Below, in pieces: positions 56,687 through 64,000 of a DNA stretch of 64,000 nt. Source of the stretch: Ignavibacteria bacterium. Its GTDB lineage: Bacteria; Bacteroidota; Ignavibacteria; Ignavibacteriales; Ignavibacteriaceae. The stretch lies in contig JAUXVN010000074.1 of NCBI GenBank assembly GCA_030684555.1, positions 43,396 through 107,395 of the forward strand, in the 5' to 3' direction. How positions within the stretch are numbered: position 1 is the stretch's first letter; the number at the start of each line of letters is the position of its first letter. The position numbers and the translations under genes are program-made. Under the pieces are notes generated by a model, which saw nothing but the letters and a program-made list of their open reading frames with translations, ran no database searches and was not told the DNA's origin.

Positions 56687-57228
56687 TGTTTTATAAAAAA
56701 TGGGATAGAATCTCAACATCAGTGTTTAAACAAAATGATTATTGGAGTTATATGATTGATGAATATATTATCGATAACTCCATCAAAGGTAATTATCATT
56801 ATGTACATACAAACGGTTCATCTATGATAATTCCAATTTTTGAAGACGGAACTCTTCTTCTTATTGAACAATATAGATATTTGAACAATCGAATAAGTAT
56901 TGAATTCCCTTGTGGTGGAGTTCCTCCTCAAACTTCTTATGAAGAAAATGCAATAAAAGAATTGCGTGAAGAAACAGGTTATAATTCTAATAATCTACTT
57001 TACCTGGGTGAATTCTCGCCATACACCGGTGCCTCTGATGAAATTTGTAAAGTTTACTCTGCAAAACAATTATTCATAGATCCTTTATCCCCGGATGTAA
57101 CTGAAGATTTATGCATTAAAAAATTAGATATTGATGAAGTTCAAAAAATGATTGAAGAAAATATCATATGGGACGGTTTGACCTTAGCAGCCTGGGCTTT
57201 ATTTCAAAAAAACTTAAGGATGAAGTAG
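56686..57228 (+). CDS. Nudix hydrolase (ADP-ribose pyrophosphatase-like)
   Basis: A 180-residue protein with the Nudix box CGGVPPQTSYEENAIKELRE followed by ETGY, including the REx2E metal-binding core. The segments VHTNGSSMIIPIFEDGTLLL, EQYRYLNNRISIEFPCG and LGEFSPYTGASDEICKVYSA resemble ADP-ribose pyrophosphatase (NudF/NUDT5-type), which cleaves ADP-ribose or nucleotide sugars. It is coupled to ndk and directly abuts the next gene. Confidence 0.88.
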   Translation: MFYKKWDRISTSVFKQNDYWSYMIDEYIIDNSIKGNYHYVHTNGSSMIIPIFEDGTLLLIEQYRYLNNRISIEFPCGGVPPQTSYEENAIKELREETGYNSNNLLYLGEFSPYTGASDEICKVYSAKQLFIDPLSPDVTEDLCIKKLDIDEVQKMIEENIIWDGLTLAAWALFQKNLRMK

Positions 57229-58452
57229 ATGTTAAAATACATAATATTGTTTATCCTTTCCTTCAATATCTGTTTTGCACAACATGTAATAACCGGAGCT
57301 GAAGTTCTTTTCTCTGAAAATATTTCGTTACTAGAAGGAAGAAATATTGGAATTGTAACAAACCATACTGCAATACTTAATGATGGAACCCACCTTGTTG
57401 ATGCGTTAGTAAAGTTAAACAATATTAAAATCATTGCGTTATTCGGACCTGAACATGGAATTCGCGGTGATGCCCCTGCAGGTGAACATATTCAAGGTGG
57501 AATTGACCCCAAAACACAAATTCCGATTTATTCTTTATACGGGGCTACTAAAAAGCCGACAAAAGAAATGTTGAAGAATTTAGATCTGTTAATTTTTGAC
57601 ATACAGGACGTCGGAGCGCGGTTTTACACATACATCTCAACATTATTTTATACAATTGAAGCAGCTAATGAAAATCACATCCCTCTGCTCGTACTTGATA
57701 GACCAAATCCAATTGGAGGTATTTGGGTTGATGGACCTGTTCGCAAAAGCGAGTTAAATTCCTTTGTAGGAATAGCACCAATTCCTGTCATTCATGGTAT
57801 GACAATTGGAGAATTAGCGCAATATTTTATTGGTGAAGAATTGATAAAAGCATCTCCTGGTTTTTCATTGAAAATCATCAAAATGAAAAATTGGCAGCGC
57901 AACATGTTCTTTAACAATACAGAATTAACATGGATAAATCCATCACCAAATATTCCTACTTTTGAAACTGCTTTAATATATCCTGGTACTTGTTTAATCG
58001 AAGGGACAAACATTTCTGAAGGCAGAGGGACACTATCTCCCTTTTTAACAATAGGCAGCCCTTTTATTAATAGTTCTGATGTAATAAAAGAATTTGCGAG
58101 ATATGGACACACGGGTATACTCTTAAGTGAAATCTCTTTTGTCCCCATGGATATTGATGGTATGGCAATAAATCCGAAATTTAAAAATATTAGATGTAAC
58201 GGAATCAGCATTATGGTTAATGACGATAAAGCTATTAAACCTTTTGAGTTTGGTATTCAACTGATTCATGTTCTTTATAAATTATATCCGAATAATTTTC
58301 AATTTAAAGAAAAGTCCTTTGATCTTTTAGCAGGTGATAAATCAATTCGGTTACAGTTAACCAAAGGGGTTAGTCCATCAGAAATTATTTCAAATTACCA
58401 ATCAGAATTAAACGCTTTTAAATTAATTAGACAGAAATATTTACTTTACTAA
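57229..58452 (+). CDS. Exo-beta-N-acetylmuramidase NamZ-family protein (DUF1343)
   Basis: A 407-residue exported protein with signal peptide MLKYIILFILSFNICFAQ. The DUF1343 hallmarks are NIGIVTNHTAILNDG, ALFGPEHGIRGDAPAGE, IPIYSLYGATKKPTKEML, FDIQDVGARFYTYISTL, LDRPNPIGG and WINPSPNIPTFETALIYPG. A characterised member, NamZ of Bacillus subtilis, releases MurNAc from the non-reducing end of peptidoglycan fragments. It likely acts in periplasmic wall recycling. It abuts the Nudix stop codon and is followed 11 bases later by a lipoprotein. Confidence 0.9.
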   Translation: MLKYIILFILSFNICFAQHVITGAEVLFSENISLLEGRNIGIVTNHTAILNDGTHLVDALVKLNNIKIIALFGPEHGIRGDAPAGEHIQGGIDPKTQIPIYSLYGATKKPTKEMLKNLDLLIFDIQDVGARFYTYISTLFYTIEAANENHIPLLVLDRPNPIGGIWVDGPVRKSELNSFVGIAPIPVIHGMTIGELAQYFIGEELIKASPGFSLKIIKMKNWQRNMFFNNTELTWINPSPNIPTFETALIYPGTCLIEGTNISEGRGTLSPFLTIGSPFINSSDVIKEFARYGHTGILLSEISFVPMDIDGMAINPKFKNIRCNGISIMVNDDKAIKPFEFGIQLIHVLYKLYPNNFQFKEKSFDLLAGDKSIRLQLTKGVSPSEIISNYQSELNAFKLIRQKYLLY

Positions 58453-58463
58453 AAAGGTTCTAT

Positions 58464-59516
58464 ATGAAAAAACTATCAATCATTTTTCTCTTTACCATAC
58501 TCATTTTTATGGGTTGTGGTGATAATAAAGAAACTCAAAATAATACCACCGAACAGGATGTAACAACTTTTGATTCTACTGAAATAAAAACTTCAAGTGT
58601 TGATGCTTCGACAGTAGGATTGGTTAAACTGAATTATCAACTAAAAAAAGGAAATACTTATAATTTCCGATTAACTTCAATCGCAGACGATAATCAAAAA
58701 ATAACCGCCGATACAGTCATGGAACAAAAAGTAGTTCAAACAATCACTTATCTAATTAATTCAAAAGTTAATGAAGTTGAAGCAGATGGAGTTATGGAAG
58801 TTGAATTTAATTTCAAATCTGTGAAGCTTACTGCAGACGCAAACGGAAAAAAATATTCATACAAATCAGGTACGGTTTTAGATTCTACAGATAAAGACAG
58901 ATATCTTGAATATGAAGCTCTTGTTAATAATCCGTTCACCGTACGATTAGATTCTAATGGTGATATTCTTGATGTTTTCCGAGCAGATAAGATTGTAAAT
59001 AAACTTCTCGAACTTCGTAATATGAAGGATTCTGTTTCAGCAGAAGATAAAAAGTTGCTACAGCAAGATATGGTTGAAGGAGCTTTAAAACCGATGGTGG
59101 CTCAAGTATTTAGGAAGTTTCCTTCAACAGAAGTTGGAAAAGATTCTACCTGGAAAAACGTTTTACCGGAAGCAAATCTTCAGTTATTTACACTTCAAAC
59201 TATTCAAAATTTTAAATTGGGGAGTTTTGAAAACTTTAATGGTGACAATTTAGCTGTGATCACTGCTGATGTCACAGCAAACTATAAAATAAGTCCGCAG
59301 GCAAAACAAAACAAAGTTGATGTTAAAAACCCAGAGTATCGAGCAGATGGGAAAATCTATTTTAATTTGAATAAAGGGTTAATTCAGAAATCGATTACGA
59401 CTACAAGTATGAAGATTCAATTTAGTGTTAATATGCCAACACCTCAGCAGACCATGCAAAAAGTGACAAGAACTCAGACTACAATCAATAAAAATATTTT
59501 GGAATTATTAAACTAA
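58464..59516 (+). CDS. Lipoprotein, function unknown
   Basis: A 350-residue lipoprotein with signal ending FMGC and a low-complexity linker after the Cys (GDNKETQNNTTEQDVTTFDS). The main domain is beta-rich (LKKGNTYNFRLTSIADDNQK, EVEADGVMEVEFNFKSVKL, VRLDSNGDILDV) and ends in strands with Thr/Gln runs. Similar proteins are grouped as DUF6263-like in Bacteroidota; I am not certain of that. It is the last gene of the plus-strand run and precedes a strong bidirectional terminator. Confidence 0.65.
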   Translation: MKKLSIIFLFTILIFMGCGDNKETQNNTTEQDVTTFDSTEIKTSSVDASTVGLVKLNYQLKKGNTYNFRLTSIADDNQKITADTVMEQKVVQTITYLINSKVNEVEADGVMEVEFNFKSVKLTADANGKKYSYKSGTVLDSTDKDRYLEYEALVNNPFTVRLDSNGDILDVFRADKIVNKLLELRNMKDSVSAEDKKLLQQDMVEGALKPMVAQVFRKFPSTEVGKDSTWKNVLPEANLQLFTLQTIQNFKLGSFENFNGDNLAVITADVTANYKISPQAKQNKVDVKNPEYRADGKIYFNLNKGLIQKSITTTSMKIQFSVNMPTPQQTMQKVTRTQTTINKNILELLN

Positions 59517-59527
59517 GTAATGTTTAG

Positions 59528-59560
59528 AGAGAGCAGGTATTTAACTGCTCTCTTTTTATT
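59528..59560. terminator. Terminator between convergent genes
   Basis: A perfect 9-base stem, AGAGAGCAG (59528-59536) and CTGCTCTCT (59545-59553), with an 8-base loop, followed by TTTTATTT on the plus strand. It lies 12 bases after the lipoprotein stop and just beyond the end of the protease gene on the other strand. Confidence 0.85.
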
Positions 59561-59566
59561 TAAGAA

Positions 59567-60883
59567 TTATAAATCCTCTTTAACAACTATTCTGACACCT
59601 TCAATTTTAATAACTTTAACAGGTTTATTCGTCTCGATAAACTCGCCTTCTGTAACAACGTCATAACGTTTATTCTCAATATCAATTATACCCGCAGGAC
59701 GAAGTGATGTATGTGTTATCCCTTTTTTGTCAATTAAAAAGTGGTAATCTGGATTTGATATATAACCACTTTCAGATGAAGTTTCAGCTTTAAGTACAAA
59801 CATACCAAATCGTTTACTTTTGGGGAGATACCTTAGCAGTAATGCTATTAATATTATTACCCCGAACAGAGTGAAAGCAAATTGAATTATTACCATTTGA
59901 AGTCCTGAAAAATCAAAAATAAAATCTGTGTTAAATAAAGAGAAAAATATCGAACCAAGCATTAAAGTAATTCCAAGTACGCCGGGAATACCAAAACCGG
60001 GTATAAAAAATACTTCAACTAAAATCAGAATTACACCCAGCAGAAATAACAGAATTTCCCACATAGAAGCAAGATCAAGAATAACAGATGTTCCGAAGAA
60101 TAAAGCCAGTGCTATCAATCCGGCCGTACCGGCTAAACCCCAGCCCGGTGTTTTGATTTCAGTGTAAAGCCCTATTAGTCCAACCATTATGAGTAATGAA
60201 GACATTATCGGATTGCTAAGAAAACGAACGAATTGTTCCGCCCAGTTACTCGACACATATACAAACTTTGGATTTTCTATACCAAATGCTTTAGCTGTTT
60301 CTGTTAATGAGTTTACCACGGAATCAGCAATGCCATATTTTAAAGCTTCATTGGAAGTAAGTGTTATTAATTGAGTACTATCAACAAGTCCTTTTACAAT
60401 AACTCTTTCGTCAACCATTCCTTCGGCAATATCTTTTCGCCGACCATTTTTTTCTGCTGTTGCTCTCATTTCTGAGCGCATGTAAGATTGATATTTCTCG
60501 GAAACTTTTGCTCCAGTTTGATCTACTACAGTAGTTGCTCCAATTGATGATCCTGATGCCATAGTTATTTTTTTACACGAGAGAGCAATCAATGCTCCGG
60601 CAGAAATTGCACGCTTATTTATAAATGCAATAGTCAGAACCTCGCTCTCTAATATTGCATCCTTAATTTGTGTAGCAGCGTCAACTCGTCCACCAAAAGT
60701 ATTGATTTCAAAAATTACTGCATCATATTTTTCGGATGATGCAGTATTCACAACTCTTTTTACAAATGGTGCAAGTCCAAGATCAATTTCACCATCAATT
60801 TTAGCAACTAAAACCTTTTGGTTCTGCGGGAAAATATTTAGAGCGAACAAAACAAAGAAAAGCAGAAGATATTTAATTTTCAT
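59567..60883 (-). CDS. NfeD-family membrane-bound serine protease (ClpP class)
   Basis: A 438-residue protein. A signal peptide (MKIKYLLLFFVLFALNIFPQ) precedes a ClpP-class domain with NTFGGRVDAA and Ser94 in ISAGALIALSCKKI. About five membrane helices follow (residues ~215-365), then a C-terminal NfeD OB-fold domain (ISNPDYHFLIDKKGITHTSL, EGEFIETNKPVKVIKIEG). These proteins pair with SPFH/stomatin proteins in membrane quality control. The ATG at 60883 with AAGG upstream is preferred over a frame start at 60919. It is the last gene of the tgt operon. Confidence 0.9.
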   Translation of the reverse strand: MKIKYLLLFFVLFALNIFPQNQKVLVAKIDGEIDLGLAPFVKRVVNTASSEKYDAVIFEINTFGGRVDAATQIKDAILESEVLTIAFINKRAISAGALIALSCKKITMASGSSIGATTVVDQTGAKVSEKYQSYMRSEMRATAEKNGRRKDIAEGMVDERVIVKGLVDSTQLITLTSNEALKYGIADSVVNSLTETAKAFGIENPKFVYVSSNWAEQFVRFLSNPIMSSLLIMVGLIGLYTEIKTPGWGLAGTAGLIALALFFGTSVILDLASMWEILLFLLGVILILVEVFFIPGFGIPGVLGITLMLGSIFFSLFNTDFIFDFSGLQMVIIQFAFTLFGVIILIALLLRYLPKSKRFGMFVLKAETSSESGYISNPDYHFLIDKKGITHTSLRPAGIIDIENKRYDVVTEGEFIETNKPVKVIKIEGVRIVVKEDL

Positions 60884-60920
60884 ATCACACCTTGATGAAC
60901 TAATAAAAAGCGAGAGCAAT

Positions 60921-62126
60921 TTATAAGTAATTTTCTAGAATCAAATGCCCGAGTTTATCTCGTTTAGTTTTAAGATACTTTAAGTTATTCTCGTTAGGTT
61001 GAATTTCAATAGGTACTCTTTCAACTATTTCCAGATTAAAACCGGCAAGCCCAACAATTTTTTTGGGGTTATTAGTAAGTAATCTTAATTTTCTAATTCC
61101 CAAATCGAGTAGAATTTGTGCACCAATCCCATAATCACGCAGATCAGCTTTGAAGCCAAGTTCCTCATTCGCTTCAACAGTATCTTTTCCATTATCTTGT
61201 AGTTTATAGGCAAGGATTTTATTAAGTAGCCCAATTCCACGTCCTTCTTGACGCATATAAACAACTACACCTGCCTCTTCATTAGAAATAAGTTTTATTG
61301 CAGTGTTTAATTGATCATGGCAATCACACCTTAAGGAATGGAACACATCACCTGTCAAACATTCTGAATGCATTCTAACTAAAGGAGCATCTACACTACT
61401 CAGGTCACCTTTTACCAATGCTAAATGCTCTTTTTGATCAATAACACTTTTAAATAAATATAATTCGAAATCACCAAAAGCTGTTGGAAGATTAATATGG
61501 GTTATCTGTTCAACTAATCGTTCTTTCTGCAATCGATAGTTTATAAGCGATTGAACAGTCATGACTTTGAGATTAAACTTCTCTGCAATTTCCATTAAGT
61601 CAGGTGTCCGAGCCATTTCACCGTTATCTTTCAGAATCTCACAAAGTACTCCTGCCGGTTTTAATCCGGCAAGTTTACATAAGTCAACAACAGCTTCTGT
61701 ATGTCCGGCTCTTCGAAGAACGCCACCGTCAAATGCCTGAAGAGGAAAGATATGTCCGGGGACAGCAAAATCATCTCTGGTTGAATTATCTTCAATCATT
61801 TTTTTAATTGTAACAGCTCTATCTGCAGCAGAGATTCCGGTTGTTGTTCCTTTAACGGCGTCAACTGTTATGGTGAACTGGGTACCATGTAAAGCTGAAT
61901 TTGAATCAACCATTAATGGAAGATCAAGCTGCTGCAATTTATCTTTTTCAAGCGGAACACATACTAATCCCCTTCCGTAATTAATCATGAAATTAACTAT
62001 ATCAGGGCTAACAAACTCAGCTGCACATACGAAATCACCTTCATTTTCCCTATCTTCATCATCAATGACAATGATTACTTTCCCATTTTTAATTTCTTCA
62101 AGAGCTTCATCAACTGAACAAAACAT
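60921..62126 (-). CDS. ribBA: Bifunctional DHBP synthase / GTP cyclohydrolase II
   Basis: Riboflavin biosynthesis: the N-terminal half (residues ~1-200) makes 3,4-dihydroxy-2-butanone 4-phosphate (VIVIDDEDRENEGDFV, SALHGTQFTITVDA, GHIFPLQAFDGGVLRRAGHT), and the C-terminal half (200-401) opens GTP with zinc ligands in RMHSECLTGDVFHSLRCDC and catalytic MRQEGRGIGL. The length (401 residues) is normal. No FMN riboswitch fits in the 17-base gap to yajC. It is co-transcribed with yajC and tgt. Confidence 0.97.
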   Translation of the reverse strand: MFCSVDEALEEIKNGKVIIVIDDEDRENEGDFVCAAEFVSPDIVNFMINYGRGLVCVPLEKDKLQQLDLPLMVDSNSALHGTQFTITVDAVKGTTTGISAADRAVTIKKMIEDNSTRDDFAVPGHIFPLQAFDGGVLRRAGHTEAVVDLCKLAGLKPAGVLCEILKDNGEMARTPDLMEIAEKFNLKVMTVQSLINYRLQKERLVEQITHINLPTAFGDFELYLFKSVIDQKEHLALVKGDLSSVDAPLVRMHSECLTGDVFHSLRCDCHDQLNTAIKLISNEEAGVVVYMRQEGRGIGLLNKILAYKLQDNGKDTVEANEELGFKADLRDYGIGAQILLDLGIRKLRLLTNNPKKIVGLAGFNLEIVERVPIEIQPNENNLKYLKTKRDKLGHLILENYL

Positions 62127-62143
62127 AATTTATCCTATTACAA

Positions 62144-62460
62144 TTATTCTTTTGAAGAAATGACTGAAGAAACCGCACTTCTTTCAAATTTTAGTTTTAC
62201 GTTATCGGCAACTTTAAGTATAACAGTTTTTTCTTCTAAAGAATCCACAACTCCATAAAGTCCACCGCTCGTCATTACTTTATCCCCTTTTTGGATTGAG
62301 CTTAAAAGTTTTTCACGCTCTTTTGCTCTTTTCTGTTGAGGTCTTATAATCATAAAATAAAAAATTAAAAATATAGCCCCGAACATAATTAATGTACTTA
62401 CGAGGTTGCCTGAACCACCCTGACCATCAGTCGGTGGAGTCATTGCTAATAATATATCCA

Positions 62461-62461
<1 letters not shown>
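62144..62461 (-). CDS. yajC: Preprotein translocase subunit YajC
   Basis: A 105-residue Sec accessory protein with one helix (TLIMFGAIFLIFYFMIIRPQ), the IRPQQKRAKER motif and KGDKVMTSGGLYGVVDSLEE. The ATG at 62461 is chosen because GGAGAAGTA precedes it and it shares one base with the tgt stop (TAATG); a longer frame would read through tgt coding sequence. Confidence 0.95.
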
Positions 62462-63618
<1,157 letters not shown>

Positions 63619-63635
63619 CTATAAATATTGAATAT

Positions 63636-63666
63636 CAAATTTAGGGTAAAATGTAACCGTGAGCAA
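63636..63666 (-). promoter_or_regulatory. Bacteroidota-type promoter of the tgt operon
   Basis: On the minus strand, TTG (63664-63666, part of TTTG), 20 bases and TAAATTTG (63636-63643), an exact match to TTG-N20-TAnnTTTG. The -7 box ends 26 bases before the start codon. Confidence 0.65.
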
Positions 63667-63831
63667 ATTGTGAAGGATTTAATATTTTACTTTTTAGACT
63701 TGATTTGAACCGTTTTTAAGTTATTACTTAATCCCGACTAAACTCTTGCGAACGGAAGAACAACTTAACACAATTAAATGTTAATTTATCATCACAACAA
63801 TTAAAAAACATGGCTTTTGTTATAACTCTTT

Positions 63832-64000
63832 AGAAATGTCATGGTATTCAGCACAATAGAAATGTCATGTTTAAATATAAGAATTAAGGCGACCCTGACC
63901 TCCGGTCTTGCGGAACGTAACGAGCCGAAGCGTAGCGAAGGCCAGTGGAGTGGAGCAAGACCGGCGGTCTCGAAATTTTTGCCTCCACCTATCAACTTTT
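63832..64000. mobile_element. End of a mobile or repetitive element, cut by the window edge
   Basis: Two direct copies of AGAAATGTCATG start 26 bases apart (63832-63843, 63858-63869). Then comes a GC-rich segment unlike the rest of the window, with a 14-base inverted repeat having one mismatch (63898-63911 and 63955-63968, core CCGGTCTTGC/GCAAGACCGG). Repeated short motifs near a boundary resemble the subterminal transposase sites of IS21- or IS481-type elements. No transposase is in the window, so the assignment is tentative. Confidence 0.4.

Noticed and set aside
63801..63995. 64-residue minus-strand reading frame
   Set aside because: It spans the GC-rich inverted repeat and the two direct repeats; its protein is low in complexity and derived from the repeat, with no ribosome site.

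Overview
The window is AT-rich and gene-dense, with no ribosomal RNA operon, prophage or CRISPR array. It most resembles a member of the Bacteroidota/Chlorobiota group, probably the Ignavibacteria side. The evidence is a type IX secretion C-terminal sorting domain on a giant C25 (gingipain-like) protein, many lipoproteins and Wzi-like or other outer-membrane proteins, a Bacteroidota-style promoter pattern (TTG, 19-20 bases, TAnnTTTG) in front of several transcription units, and frequent TTG starts. The lineage is an inference from these traits.

Layout. 1-3263 (minus): a truncated BNR-repeat secreted protein, a zinc-ribbon protein, and a unit made of a pilin-like membrane protein, an ECF-type sigma factor and a zinc-finger/FecR anti-sigma factor. 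3400-9919: acyl-CoA ligase, ALDH7-family dehydrogenase, a lone WlbA-type UDP-sugar dehydrogenase, a helical-repeat protein, an MDR oxidoreductase and an orphan CopG/BrnA-like antitoxin. 10060-14080 is an accessory zone: a beta-barrel protein, a SpoIIAA/STAS-like protein beside a decayed response regulator, an empty 0.7 kb stretch, a Bro-N protein, a membrane protein, two tRNAs (Gly-CCC, Val-TAC) with promoter and terminator, and REP-like hairpins. 14232-20967: pdxH, an EamA exporter and a glmS - COG2403 GTPase - carbamate kinase - ornithine carbamoyltransferase run.

21070-46469 (minus) is a large Wzx/Wzy-type exopolysaccharide locus. It runs from SLBB export proteins, a Wzc-type tyrosine kinase and a Wzz-like protein through UDP-xylose synthase, a MurJ-like flippase, a GT9 and two GT4 glycosyltransferases, a polymerase, AsnB and WecB to the initiating sugar-phosphate transferase, a Wzi-like protein and the C25/T9SS protein. 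46525-50147 (minus): ybaB, recR, a methyltransferase, two related lipoproteins and ftsX.

50292-59516 (plus): a PurC-like protein that has lost active-site residues, psd, pssA, purS, purQ, two tatA genes, gatA, sucD with a lysine-rich tail, ndk, a Nudix hydrolase, a NamZ-type muramidase and a lipoprotein. 59567-63609 (minus): tgt, yajC, ribBA and an NfeD/ClpP-class protease. The last 170 bases look like the end of a mobile or repetitive element cut by the window edge.

The items most worth following up are the degenerate PurC paralogue, the GTPase/carbamate kinase/OTC operon, the pilin-like/sigma/anti-sigma unit and the C25 protein at the end of the polysaccharide locus. No wholly new defence or mobile system was recognised.
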